Assembly (NCBI RefSeq): GCF_900102075.1
Contig: NZ_FNAV01000015.1
Coordinates: 62,001-126,000, forward strand
Source: Salipiger thiooxidans
Lineage (GTDB): Bacteria > Pseudomonadota > Alphaproteobacteria > Rhodobacterales > Rhodobacteraceae
Direction: 5' to 3'
Length of the DNA stretch: 64,000 nt
In this document: positions 26,278 to 35,105 of the stretch, in pieces
Position numbering within the stretch: the stretch's first letter is position 1
Layout of the letters: each line of letters starts with the position of its first letter
Notes under the pieces: generated by a model
The model's database searches: none
Told to the model about the DNA's origin: nothing
Seen by the model: the letters and a program-made list of their open reading frames with translations, nothing else
Translations under genes and position numbers: made by a program

Positions 26278-26940
26278 TTACGGTGTGTGCTGCTCATGCG
26301 GCGATGCAGCGCGAACGGCAATTTCTTCCAAGATTTTGTCGATCTCGCCCCATATGCGTGGTTCCACTTGGCCGCGGATCAGAGCCCATTTACTCAAGAC
26401 GTCGAGGGGGTCGTGGTCCCGAAGGAGCATACCCAGGCTGGCCGCATCGACTGCCAGTGATGTCCGGGCCTGCCACTGCGTGTTTCGAGTGCGCCGCTCC
26501 TCAGCAATTGGCGCGAAGACCGGCGACAGTTGCCAGCCTTTGACTGCACGGCGCAGGGCGGCACGCACCACATGTGCCGGCTCAACACCACAAGTTTCCA
26601 GCGCTGCTTCCTGTCGTTCGAGTGCGTTGACCCTGATGTCGATCTTCCGGGTCGGGCTCAAAGCTCGTGCCGAAACGGGAGCTCTCAGGCTGGTATGCGG
26701 GTCAGAGCTTTCCGCGGTGACTTGGTGCGGCGCCACGGCACTTTTCGGCGCACGCTCTGACTCGTGCCGATCAGCGCCAACGTCAGCGACTGGGGTGCCT
26801 GTCTTTGTTGCTGTGACCTGTACCTCTTCCTCCTTCTCGGGAACCTCGCGGTCACCCTGTTGCAGGGTGGCGGCGTAGGCTGGGTCGGGCCTAGTGATGG
26901 TCGGGATCTTCTTGCGCAATCGACTGTCCTCACGCAGCAA
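26278..26940 (-). CDS. Hypothetical protein downstream of ParA, possible partition partner
   Basis: This is an approximately 220-residue protein in the leftward frame after ParA. The exact start is unclear: a TTG near 26940 overlaps the ParA stop, and an ATG at 26997 would overlap ParA by 68 bases. The N half is disordered-looking and charged (REVPEKEEEVQVTATKTG). The C half (KIDIRVNALERQEAALETCG, AHVVRAALRRAVKGW) could hold a ribbon-helix-helix or other small DNA-binding fold. Genes directly after parA on plasmids often encode the centromere-binding partner. That role is inferred from position only. Confidence 0.55.
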   Translation of the reverse strand: MLREDSRLRKKIPTITRPDPAYAATLQQGDREVPEKEEEVQVTATKTGTPVADVGADRHESERAPKSAVAPHQVTAESSDPHTSLRAPVSARALSPTRKIDIRVNALERQEAALETCGVEPAHVVRAALRRAVKGWQLSPVFAPIAEERRTRNTQWQARTSLAVDAASLGMLLRDHDPLDVLSKWALIRGQVEPRIWGEIDKILEEIAVRAASPHEQHTP

Positions 26941-27649
26941 GAATGTTGTTGAGAATGTCCGTCGCCTCCTCAAGCGCCTCGACGACATGACGTACATGTG
27001 GACGCATAAGGGGGTTCGGATCGGATTGCTTTTCCAGCGCCAAGGCGTGGAGAAGCCCCTTCTGATCCATCTCCTTGTAAGTGTTTCGTCGCATCATGAC
27101 GGTCTCAATCACCGGAAAACGGGTGAGCGCTTCTTCAATCAGGGCGGCGTCAGCACGGGTCGTTTTCGGGTCGACCATGTTGAGGACGACGTGGTGGCGC
27201 GGAAGGCTGGAGGGGTCGTCAACACGGGATTTCAGTTTCTCAAACCAATCAGAAGTCTGCGCTCCGACATCGAAATCAGACGTCGACAGCATGACGGGCG
27301 TCACGATGTGGTCCGCAAGCACCGCAATGCCGTCTGACCATTCGGCACCGACCCCTGCGGTATCGATGAAGATGAAGTCTGCCGTGCCTGCCATGTAGAC
27401 CTGATTGATCTGATCCTCGACACCCGCCACGCTTTCGACGGTGACCGAGCAGAGAAGCGGCGAACTCAGCCCACCGGTTTCCGCCCGAGCATGCCAGGCA
27501 CCGAGTACTCTCGTGCTGTCCGTGTCGATCAACATCACTCTGCGTCCGGCGGCGATCGCGGCGCTGATCAAGGCGCGCGAAAGCGTCGTTTTTCCACTGC
27601 CCCCTTTCCGGGCCATCGCTGCGATCACCACAAGATTTTCGTTCGGCAT
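26930..27649 (-). CDS. ParA/MinD-family partition ATPase
   Basis: This 239-residue protein has the deviant Walker A motif ARKGGSGKTTLSRAL at about 10-24, the switch region VMLIDTDSTRVLGAW, and FIFIDTAGVG as Walker B. Such ATPases move and position plasmids or other cargo along the nucleoid. The length is that of the short ParA group without an N-terminal DNA-binding domain, so autoregulation would rest with a partner protein. The start at 27647-27649 has GGAGGATC directly upstream. Next to mobC and a relaxase, it marks this stretch as plasmid-derived. Confidence 0.85.
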   Translation of the reverse strand: MPNENLVVIAAMARKGGSGKTTLSRALISAAIAAGRRVMLIDTDSTRVLGAWHARAETGGLSSPLLCSVTVESVAGVEDQINQVYMAGTADFIFIDTAGVGAEWSDGIAVLADHIVTPVMLSTSDFDVGAQTSDWFEKLKSRVDDPSSLPRHHVVLNMVDPKTTRADAALIEEALTRFPVIETVMMRRNTYKEMDQKGLLHALALEKQSDPNPLMRPHVRHVVEALEEATDILNNILAA

Positions 27650-28201
27650 TCTGATCCTCCGCAAAAATAGTGAATCGCAACGATAATACCCAAATGTCGC
27701 TAAACGCATGAGGCGGAGGGGTCAAGCAGAAGTCGGGATGCGACCCGCGTTTGGCATGCAGCGGGCGGCGTTGTGCGATGACCGTGCGACGTCTGCCGTG
27801 GCGCCATCAGCATTCGCCGCGGGGCATCACACACCCTCCAAGTGTCGGGATACGCTTGGCGATGCGCTTCGGACAGAATGCAGGTGACGGTTAGCGCGCT
27901 CCAGACGACGGGAGGCAGTCTCGCGTATGTCGTTCTGCGGGTGACGCGAGCCGGTTAGCACGCAGCAAAACCCGTCTTGCGGGGTGCAAGAGACGGGGCG
28001 CGAAAGACGCGATGCGCGATGCGGAGACCGCATCGCGTGGTGCAATGAGCGCGACGCGCGATCCATTTGACAAAGGACGGAAAATCGCCCCTGCAGGGCG
28101 ATTTTCTACATTGAGTACAAGCCCTTATGGTCGACTCCACTTGCGTTGGGAGTCGGCGGGCTTGTACGAAGTTGGCAAGAAATAGGAACGTTAACTTCAA
28201 A
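27650..28201. other. Gene-free region with three hairpins before mobC, candidate oriT
   Basis: This 552-base gap has no convincing gene. Three perfect inverted repeats lie at its right end: GCGATGCGG/CCGCATCGC (28016-28036), GAAAATCGCCC/GGGCGATTTTC (28080-28106), and GTACAAGCCC/GGGCTTGTAC (28115-28167) with a nested GACTCC/GGAGTC stem. It also holds many GCGATGCGC-like short repeats. Origins of transfer typically lie next to mobC and carry such repeats. No nic site can be assigned by eye. The divergent parA and mobC promoters must also be here. Confidence 0.5.
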
Positions 28202-28789
28202 ATGCCCCGCCGCCGCAGACTGTCAGTGATCGAACGATCGACCATCTCCCAAGAGCGCCGGAACGGCGTCTCCGCGGTGTCGTTGGCAGCCCGCTACGAT
28301 GTCAGCCTGAAGACGATCTACAACGTGGTGAACCACTGGGATGAGCGTCAGACAGCGAACGGCAGCCGATCGCGGGTTGTGGGGATCCGGGTCTCGGACG
28401 ACGACCTGCGCCGGTTCGACGCGGCGCTGTCGCGGCGCGGGATTGCGCACCGCTCGGATGCCATGCGCCGCCTGATGCTGGCGGCCGAAGGTGTTTTCCT
28501 GCCCGACGACGAGATGTGTGACGAGTTGCGCAACCTCGGCGCCGCGCTCAACCGGGTCGGCAACAACGTGAACCAGATCGCGCGACGTCTGAACGAGGCC
28601 AAGGTGCGGGGCGAGAGACTGTCCTACCCGGCCTCAAGTCACCGTGACGTCCGCGCCCTTGCGGGTCTGGTCTTCGATCTGGCCGACCAGGTCCAGGAGA
28701 TGTCGCGTGCGCGGCGCAGCGTGCTGGACCTTGAGATCAGCTCTGCCCTGGCGGGCCTCGCCGAGAGGAATGAGAATGGCGCGGAGTGA
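28202..28789 (+). CDS. MobC-family mobilisation (relaxosome) protein
   Basis: This 195-residue protein has an N-terminal helix-turn-helix-like part (ERRNGVSAVSLAARYDVSLKTIYNVV). It is followed by a ribbon-helix-helix-like segment (VVGIRVSDDDLRRFDAAL) and the MobC signature LGAALNRVGNNVNQIARRLNEA. MobC helps the relaxase open oriT during plasmid mobilisation. It lies between the hairpin-rich region and the relaxase, and its 3' end overlaps the relaxase start by 14 bases. Start ATG 28202 is likely. AGGAAC is 8-13 bases upstream and not ideal. Confidence 0.8.
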   Translation: MPRRRRLSVIERSTISQERRNGVSAVSLAARYDVSLKTIYNVVNHWDERQTANGSRSRVVGIRVSDDDLRRFDAALSRRGIAHRSDAMRRLMLAAEGVFLPDDEMCDELRNLGAALNRVGNNVNQIARRLNEAKVRGERLSYPASSHRDVRALAGLVFDLADQVQEMSRARRSVLDLEISSALAGLAERNENGAE

Positions 28790-29315
28790 CCGGGTCCGTG
28801 GCATCGACCCGGCGCTATTTGACCGCGGCTGGAGCCGAGTTTCGGGATCCTGGCAGGGGCTTTCCAGGGGCGCGCAGATGGTTCGGGCCGCGCGCGGCTA
28901 TTCGCCAGCGATCTTCAAGGCTATCTCGAAAGGGGGCTGTCACACCGGGGCGCAGCTACGGGCTCAGCTCACATATCTCACAACAAAGTCGACCCATATC
29001 CTCGACAGTCGCGGCACCCATGACGGGAAGAAGCAGCTCTCGGAAGCCGAGATCAACCGAGTGGCGCGGCGGTTCGAGAACCAGTGGAACGAGCGCTACA
29101 GCCCCAAGCTTGGCCATACGTCGCATCTGCTGATGGCATTCCCGGTTGGGACCAGGGGTGAAGAGGTGCGCGATATCACCCAGGCGGTCTGCGAGAAGTT
29201 CTTTCAAGGTGAGGGGTCGCAATTCGACTATATTGCTGCAATACACCAAGATCGCGCGCATCCACATGCGCATATTGTTCTGAACCGCCGCAGCAAGGAT
29301 GGCGAAATGTGGTGA
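28776..29315 (+). pseudogene. MOBP-type relaxase, 3' part lost at an IS6-family insertion
   Basis: Only 179 codons remain. The segment HTGAQLRAQLTYLTTKS and the metal-binding histidine motif AIHQDRAHPHAHIVLNR identify a MOBP-type relaxase that would nick oriT and carry the strand in conjugal transfer. The frame ends in TGG TGA, where the stop codon is supplied by the GGTGA end of the inserted element. The rest of the gene does not reappear on the other side of the element, so material has been deleted. Mobilisation by this protein is probably lost unless the truncated nuclease domain still works. Confidence 0.85.
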
Positions 29316-30126
29316 TGTCACGTTAACTGCCCTATTGTTGTTCGCGTCGCGATTTCTTCTTATCTGACTGCAATGCAGACATCGGCTATCAGCTACAAGC
29401 GCCATCGCTTTCCATCCCAGATTATCGCTCACGCGGTCTGGCTCTACATGCGCTTCAACCTAAGCCTGCGTGAGGTTGAGGAGATGTTGCTCGAGCGCGG
29501 AATTGATGTGTCCTACGAAACCATCAGGCGCTGGACGGTCAAATTCGGGCCTCAGATCGCCCAGAATCTGCGACGGAGGCAAGCCCGTCCGGGTGATGTT
29601 TGGCATCTGGACGAAGTCGTCGTGAAGATTGCCGACAGGCCATTCTGGCTCTGGCGCGCGGTCGATCAACATGGGGTTGTGCTGGATGAAATCCTCCAGT
29701 CCAGTCGGAATAAGCCGGCTGCGAAACGTCTGATGCTCAGACTTCTCAAGCGTCATGGCTTCGTGCCAAAACGGATTATAACGGACAAGCTGCGATCCTA
29801 TGGCGCTGCCAAGCGCGACGTAGCGCCCGGTTTGGATCATTGGTCGCACAAGGGCCTGAATAATCGCGCAGAGAACAGCCACCTGCCGTTTCGAAAGCGG
29901 GAACGGGTGATGCAAGGACACCGATCACCCGGCGGCTTGCAGCGCTTCGTGTCTGTTCACTCAGCAACCCGAAACTGCTTCTTTGTCCCATCCTGCCGCC
30001 GCACAGCCTTAACCATCCGCTTCCATCGGTTGCAGGCACTTGATGTCTGGAAAACGGCTGCGAACATCGCCTGATCCCACTAACGCGATGCCTTCGCCGA
30101 TTGCCGACAGGTTAACGTGACAACAC
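29311..30126 (+). mobile_element. IS6-family insertion sequence, 816 bp
   Basis: The element carries one transposase gene and ends in matching inverted repeats: GGTGATGTCACGTTAAC at the left and GGTGTTGTCACGTTAAC (reverse strand) at the right, 16 of 17 bases alike. The length suits the IS6 family. The flanking octamers CGAAATGT and CGCCCAAT differ, so there is no 8-bp target duplication. The left neighbour is a broken relaxase, the right neighbour a broken lpd gene, indicating adjacent deletion or replicon fusion after transposition. Confidence 0.85.
29373..30074 (+). CDS. IS6-family DDE transposase
   Basis: This 233-residue transposase has an N-terminal helix-turn-helix (FNLSLREVEEMLLERGIDVSYETIRRW) and the DDE triad: Asp in DVWHLDEVVVKI, Asp in RIITDKLRSYGAA, Glu in NNRAENSH. 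The fold and length match IS6-family enzymes, which transpose by copying and give cointegrates. The gene is uninterrupted, so the element may still be active. Confidence 0.9.
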   Translation: MQTSAISYKRHRFPSQIIAHAVWLYMRFNLSLREVEEMLLERGIDVSYETIRRWTVKFGPQIAQNLRRRQARPGDVWHLDEVVVKIADRPFWLWRAVDQHGVVLDEILQSSRNKPAAKRLMLRLLKRHGFVPKRIITDKLRSYGAAKRDVAPGLDHWSHKGLNNRAENSHLPFRKRERVMQGHRSPGGLQRFVSVHSATRNCFFVPSCRRTALTIRFHRLQALDVWKTAANIA

Positions 30127-30206
30127 CCGCCCAATGCCACGGTGACTTCGATCACTGGCACATTGGAAAAATCGCCGATATCGGGGATTTGCACATCAAT
30201 CTTCAT
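30127..30206 (-). pseudogene. Remnant of lpd (dihydrolipoamide dehydrogenase with N-terminal lipoyl domain)
   Basis: The reverse strand reads MKIDVQIPDIGDFSNVPVIE... for 26 codons before entering the insertion element. The sequence matches the start of the lipoyl domains in the neighbouring aceF (VPDIGDFSNVLVIE). Position after aceF and the lipoyl start are typical of the E3 gene of this operon type. AAGGGGAAA precedes the ATG. All catalytic parts (FAD, NAD, redox disulphide) and the lipoyl lysine are missing, so the complex must use an E3 encoded elsewhere. Confidence 0.75.
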
Positions 30207-30217
30207 CGCGTTTCCCC

Positions 30218-31810
30218 TTACAGGCTGATGCGCCGGAAATCCGACAGGATTGTTTTCATCGTCACCAGGAAATGCGCCGCCGCCACACCGTCGACCACGC
30301 GGTGATCCCAGCTTAGGCTCATCGGCTGAACCAGACGGGGCTGGAACGCCGCGCCATCCCAGACCGGCCGAATCGCGGACCGGGTCATGCCAAAGATCGC
30401 AACCTCCGGCGCGTTGATGATCGGCGTGAAGTTGGTGCCGCCGATCCCGCCGAGCGACGAGATGGTAAAGGTCGCCCCCTGCATGTCACCGACCTTGAGT
30501 TTGCCCGCACGCGCAGCGCCCGCAAGTTTGGTCATTTCGGCTGCGATGTCGTAGATGCCCTTCTTGTCGGCATCCTTGATCACCGGCACGACAAGCCCTT
30601 CGGGCGTGTCCGCCGCGACACCGATGTTATAGTATTTCTTCAGGATCAGGCCATCGCCATCGAGCGATGCGTTGAACTTAGGGAACTGCTTGAGGGCAGC
30701 GACAGCCGCCTTCACCACGAAAGGAAGAATCGAGAGTTTCGTGCCATCCTTCGCCTCGCTGTTCACCATCTTGCGGAATGCTTCGAGATCGGTGACATCG
30801 GCGTCTTCGAAATTGGTGACATGGGGAATGATCGTGGCGTTGCGCGCCAGGCTTGGCCCCGAGATTCTGGCGATCCGCGACAGAGGCACGCGCTCGATCT
30901 CGCCGAATTTGGCGAAATCGACCTTGGGCCAGGGCAGCAGGTCAAGCCCCCTGTCGGCGCCGCTCGCCGCAGGGGCAGAGGGCGCGGCCAGCGCCGTCTT
31001 GACGAAATCCTGCACGTCCTCGCGGGTGATGCGGCCTTTGGGGCCGGTGCCGGAAACAGCGTTGATATCAACGCCAAGCTCGCGGGCGAATTTGCGGATG
31101 GCGGGCGAGGCATGCGCCAGCCTGGCCGGCTGAGCCGGTGCGCTGGGTGTCGGGGTCGGCCTGGCCACGGTCGCCGCAGCCGCAGCCGCCGGAACAGCTG
31201 TCGGCGTGGGCGCCGGGGCCGCGCTTTCGGGTGCGACCACCGCCAGCAGGCTACCGCGACTCACCTTGTCGCCTTCGGCGACGAGCAACTCGACAACCCG
31301 GCCCGCGACGGCCGAGGGCACATCGAGCGTGGCCTTGTCCGATTCAAGAATCACCACCGTGTCGTCAACGTCAATAATGTCGCCTACCGCGATCACGATC
31401 TCGATCACCGGCACATCGGTGAAATCACCGATATCGGGCACGAGAAGCTCGATTTTTCCAGTAAGGCCCGCACCTTCGGCGGGTGCGGCGGCAGAGGCGC
31501 TCAGCTCTGGAACCGCATCGGCGGCCTCGCGCACATCAGGCCGGGTGGTGTCAGCTTCGGGGACTTCGCCCGCGGCCTCCAGTGTCATCACGAGGCTGCC
31601 CTCGCTGAGCTTGTCACCCTCGACCACATGGATGGCGGCGATCTTACCGCCGGTCGGTGCGGGAATATCCAGGGTTGCCTTGTCGCTTTCCAGCATCAAG
31701 ATCGGGTCGTCCTTTGCGACGATATCGCCTACAGAGACGTTGATCTCGATCACGAGCACATTGGAAAAATCGCCAATATCAGGCACTTTCACGTCAATGG
31801 TGTTGGTCAT
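30218..31810 (-). CDS. aceF: Pyruvate dehydrogenase E2, dihydrolipoamide acetyltransferase with two lipoyl domains
   Basis: This 530-residue protein has two lipoyl domains with the modified lysines in ESDKATLD at about 44 and 159. An Ala/Pro-rich linker follows, then a peripheral-subunit binding domain (ASPAIRKFARELGVDINAVSGTGPKGRITREDV) and the catalytic domain ending SWDHRVVDGVAAAHF with the active His and Asp. It transfers the acetyl group from lipoate to CoA in the pyruvate dehydrogenase complex. ATG at 31808-31810 was chosen over one at 31828 that overlaps the aceE stop, because GGGAGG precedes it. It is followed by the broken lpd. Confidence 0.9.
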   Translation of the reverse strand: MTNTIDVKVPDIGDFSNVLVIEINVSVGDIVAKDDPILMLESDKATLDIPAPTGGKIAAIHVVEGDKLSEGSLVMTLEAAGEVPEADTTRPDVREAADAVPELSASAAAPAEGAGLTGKIELLVPDIGDFTDVPVIEIVIAVGDIIDVDDTVVILESDKATLDVPSAVAGRVVELLVAEGDKVSRGSLLAVVAPESAAPAPTPTAVPAAAAAATVARPTPTPSAPAQPARLAHASPAIRKFARELGVDINAVSGTGPKGRITREDVQDFVKTALAAPSAPAASGADRGLDLLPWPKVDFAKFGEIERVPLSRIARISGPSLARNATIIPHVTNFEDADVTDLEAFRKMVNSEAKDGTKLSILPFVVKAAVAALKQFPKFNASLDGDGLILKKYYNIGVAADTPEGLVVPVIKDADKKGIYDIAAEMTKLAGAARAGKLKVGDMQGATFTISSLGGIGGTNFTPIINAPEVAIFGMTRSAIRPVWDGAAFQPRLVQPMSLSWDHRVVDGVAAAHFLVTMKTILSDFRRISL

Positions 31811-31824
31811 GTCGCCTCCCCCTC

Positions 31825-34494
31825 TCATACGGTCCAGGGCGCCGGTGCCGAAGCATCCAGGCTGAATGCGTCCAGAGCCTTCGCCAGCGTGGCCGGTTCT
31901 TCGTCGCCTGCGCGCACCAGAGCCTCGATTACCGCCAGCGCGATGTTCTTGCGGTCCACCTCGAAGAAGGCGCGCAGGTCGGCCCGGTTGGCCGAACGGC
32001 CGAAGCCATCGGTGCCGAGCGCGATGAACCTTGCATCGACGTAGGGCGCAATCATCTGCGGTACGGCGCGGACATAATCCGTGGCCGCCACGATGGGGGC
32101 AGAACCGGCCAGTGTCTGGGACACATAGGCTTCAGTCGGGGTCGTGGTGCCGCCCAGACGGTTTTCCCGCTCCACCGCGCGCGCGTCGCGCGCCAGTTCG
32201 GAAAAACTGGTGGCGCTGAAAAGATCGGTGGCGATCCCATAATCCGTCGCCAGCATATCGGCGGCGGCGATCACCTCGGTCAGAATCGTGCCCGAGCCGA
32301 TCAGGCGCGCTTTGGCGCCGCCCTCGCCGCGCGATCCAATCTGATAGAGCCCCTTCAGGATGCCTTGTTCGGCACCGTCAGGCATGCTGGGCTGGGCATA
32401 GTTTTCATTCATCACCGTCAGGTAATAGAACTCGTCGGCCTGATCTTCCATCATCCGCTTCATGCCGTCGTCCATGATCACCGCCAGTTCATAGGCATAG
32501 GCCGGATCATAGGCGCGGCAGTTCGGAACGGTCGCGGCGATGACGTGGCTGGTGCCATCCTGATGCTGAAGCCCTTCGCCCGACAGGGTGGTGCGCCCTG
32601 CGGTGGCGCCAAGCAGAAAGCCCCGCGCCCGCTGATCGGCCGCGGCCCAGATCAGGTCGCCCACCCGCTGAAACCCGAACATCGAATAGTAGATGTAGAA
32701 CGGCAACGTCGGTGTATCGTGAACGGAATAAGAGGTCGCAGCGGCCGACCATGACGAAATCGCCCCGGCCTCGGTTATACCCTCTTCCAGCAACTGGCCG
32801 TTCTTGGCTTCTTTGTAGAACATCATCGACCCCGCATCCTCGGGTTCGTAAAGCTGCCCCTGCGGCGCATAGATGCCGATCTGGCGGAACAGGTTGTCCA
32901 TGCCGAATGTGCGGGCCTCGTCGGCCACGATGGGCACGATGCGTGGGCCGAATGTCTTGTCTTTCAGCAGCCCGCCCAACATCCGCACCGCGGCCATTGT
33001 GGTGGACATCACCTTGCCGTCTGCCTCGGTCGCGAATCTGGCGTATTTGCTGCGGTCGGGCACGATCAGACGCTTGGGTTCCGGGGTTTTGGCGCGCCGT
33101 CTTGGCATGTAGCCGCCAAGGGTTTCGCGCTGCGCGTGCAGATATTTCATCTCGGGGCTGTCGGCGGCGGGCTTGTAGAACTTGAGTTCTTCCAGATCCT
33201 TCTCCGTCAGCGGCAGGCCGAACCGGTCCCGGAAGGCGACCAACGCCTCCATGTCCAGTTTTTTCGACTGGTGAGCTGTCATCCGGCTTTCGCCCGCGTC
33301 CCCCATGCCAAATCCTTTCTTGGTCTTGGCAAGGATCACAGTCGGGCGGCCTTTGTGTGCCTTGGCGGCTGCGAAGGCAGCATACAGCTTGCGAAAATCG
33401 TGGCCGCCGCGTTTCAGCGCGTTGATTTCACCATCGGTCATATGCATGACGAGATCGCGGGTGGCGGGGTCGCGATCAAAAAACTTGGCACGGTTGTAGT
33501 CGCCGTCCTTGGAGCCCAGATCCTGATATTCGCCATCCACGGTTTCGGCAAAACGGCGCAGCAACACGAGGTCTTTGTCGCGGGCAAAGAGATTGTCCCA
33601 TTCCGAGCCCCAAAGCACCTTGATAACGTTCCAGCCGGCGCCGATGAACAGGCTCTCAAGCTCCTGAATAATCTGGCCGTTGCCGCGTACCGGCCCGTCC
33701 AGGCGCTGCAGGTTGCAGTTCACGATGAAGGTGAGGTTATCGAGGTTCTCGCGCGCCGCCAGCGTCAGCGCGCCAATGGATTCCGGCTCGTCCATCTCGC
33801 CGTCGCCGAACACGCCCCAGACGTGCCGCCCGGCGGTGTTGGCCAATCCGCGCCCTTCGAGGTAACGCATATAGCGCGCCTGATAGATCGCGCTCATCGG
33901 GCCGATGCCCATGGAACCTGTCGGGAACTGCCAGAAATCCGGCATCAGCCACGGATGCGGATAGGAACACAGCCCGTTTCCACCCACTTCCTGGCGGTAA
34001 TTCGCCAGCCTTTCCTCGCTCAGGCGGCCTTCCAGAAAGGCGCGGGCGTATACGCCTGGCGCCGAGTGGGGCTGAAAATAGACCAGATCACCCCCGAAAT
34101 CGTCTGATTGAGCGCGGAAGAAGTGGTTGAACCCGGTCTCGAAAATCTCGGCCGCCGAGGCATAACTGGCGATATGGCCACCCAGTTCGCCATAGGCCTT
34201 GTTGGCGCGCACCACCATCGCAAGCGCATTCCAGCGAATGATCGAGGTGAGCCGCTCTTCGACGTCAAGGTCGCCCGGATAATGCCCTTGCTGGGCCACC
34301 GGAATGGTGTTGCGATAGGACGAGAACGGCTGCCCCCCGGTGAAGACGCCGTTGCGGCGCGCCACGTCTTCAAGTCGGCGCAGCAGGTATTGCGCGCGCT
34401 CACTGCCGTTGGCCGCGGTGACAGCCGTAAGCGCATCGATCCATTCCTGTGTCTCGACTGCGTCAATATCTTGGGTCGGTACTTGGATGCTCAT
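31825..34494 (-). CDS. aceE: Pyruvate dehydrogenase E1, homodimeric AceE type
   Basis: This 889-residue protein has the thiamine-diphosphate motif GDGEMDEPESIG ... NLTFIVNCNLQRLDG at about 230-266. It also has the homodimeric E1 segments SYPHPWLMPDFWQFPTGSMG, KGFGMGDAGE and EGLQHQDGTSHV. It decarboxylates pyruvate and acetylates the E2 lipoate. Most alphaproteobacteria run their main complex with an alpha/beta E1, so this AceE form is probably an accessory complex. ATG at 34492-34494 follows GAGGACAGCCCCG. An Lrp-family regulator is divergent 134 bases away and likely controls it. Confidence 0.92.
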   Translation of the reverse strand: MSIQVPTQDIDAVETQEWIDALTAVTAANGSERAQYLLRRLEDVARRNGVFTGGQPFSSYRNTIPVAQQGHYPGDLDVEERLTSIIRWNALAMVVRANKAYGELGGHIASYASAAEIFETGFNHFFRAQSDDFGGDLVYFQPHSAPGVYARAFLEGRLSEERLANYRQEVGGNGLCSYPHPWLMPDFWQFPTGSMGIGPMSAIYQARYMRYLEGRGLANTAGRHVWGVFGDGEMDEPESIGALTLAARENLDNLTFIVNCNLQRLDGPVRGNGQIIQELESLFIGAGWNVIKVLWGSEWDNLFARDKDLVLLRRFAETVDGEYQDLGSKDGDYNRAKFFDRDPATRDLVMHMTDGEINALKRGGHDFRKLYAAFAAAKAHKGRPTVILAKTKKGFGMGDAGESRMTAHQSKKLDMEALVAFRDRFGLPLTEKDLEELKFYKPAADSPEMKYLHAQRETLGGYMPRRRAKTPEPKRLIVPDRSKYARFATEADGKVMSTTMAAVRMLGGLLKDKTFGPRIVPIVADEARTFGMDNLFRQIGIYAPQGQLYEPEDAGSMMFYKEAKNGQLLEEGITEAGAISSWSAAATSYSVHDTPTLPFYIYYSMFGFQRVGDLIWAAADQRARGFLLGATAGRTTLSGEGLQHQDGTSHVIAATVPNCRAYDPAYAYELAVIMDDGMKRMMEDQADEFYYLTVMNENYAQPSMPDGAEQGILKGLYQIGSRGEGGAKARLIGSGTILTEVIAAADMLATDYGIATDLFSATSFSELARDARAVERENRLGGTTTPTEAYVSQTLAGSAPIVAATDYVRAVPQMIAPYVDARFIALGTDGFGRSANRADLRAFFEVDRKNIALAVIEALVRAGDEEPATLAKALDAFSLDASAPAPWTV

Positions 34495-34628
34495 CGGGGC
34501 TGTCCTCGGCTTCACGTTACTGGTTGCTCTGCATAGCGCAACTTGACCGGCAGGTGGCGCTAAAATGATGGCGTAGCTCCCCAGTCTGCGGCATGAACTG
34601 CCTCAACATGCATGAATTGGAGAGAATT

Positions 34629-35105
34629 ATGCCGGTGAGTGATCTTGACGCGACAGACCGAAGAATCCTGAAGCAGCTGCAGAATGAAGGCAAACTAACC
34701 AACATCGAGCTTTCAAACCGGATCGGGCTGTCTCCGTCCCCCTGTCTTTCAAGAGTGCGCGCGCTGGAGCAGTCTGGCGTGATTTCCGGCTATGTTGCGT
34801 TGGTAAACCCCGAAGCCATCGGATTGGGCGTCAACGTCTTTATCCAGATCACCCTGGAGCGTCAGATCGAGCAGGCGTTGGAAACGTTCGAAAACCGGAT
34901 GGAGGCTTACCCGGAAGTTATGGAGTGCTTTCTGATGACCGGAGACAGCGATTATCTGATCCGCCTGGTTGTCCGCGATATCGCTGAACTCCAGCGCTTC
35001 ATCCTGCAGAAATTGTCAAATATTCCGGGTGTGGCCAACATTCGTTCAAGCTTTGCGCTCAAACAGGTGAAATATAGAACCGCCCTGCCGGTGGACGATC
35101 TCTAG
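34629..35105 (+). CDS. Lrp/AsnC-family transcriptional regulator of the pyruvate dehydrogenase operon
   Basis: This 158-residue protein has the N-terminal helix-turn-helix (LDATDRRILKQLQNEGKLTNIELSNRIGLSPSPCLSRVRALE) and a C-terminal ligand domain with the Lrp-type GDSDYLIRLVV stretch. The ribosome binding site GGAGAG lies 4 bases before ATG 34629, which is preferred to upstream ATGs at 34593 and 34608. It is divergent from aceE, the usual arrangement for a local regulator that senses an amino or keto acid. The ligand is not known. Confidence 0.88.
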   Translation: MPVSDLDATDRRILKQLQNEGKLTNIELSNRIGLSPSPCLSRVRALEQSGVISGYVALVNPEAIGLGVNVFIQITLERQIEQALETFENRMEAYPEVMECFLMTGDSDYLIRLVVRDIAELQRFILQKLSNIPGVANIRSSFALKQVKYRTALPVDDL

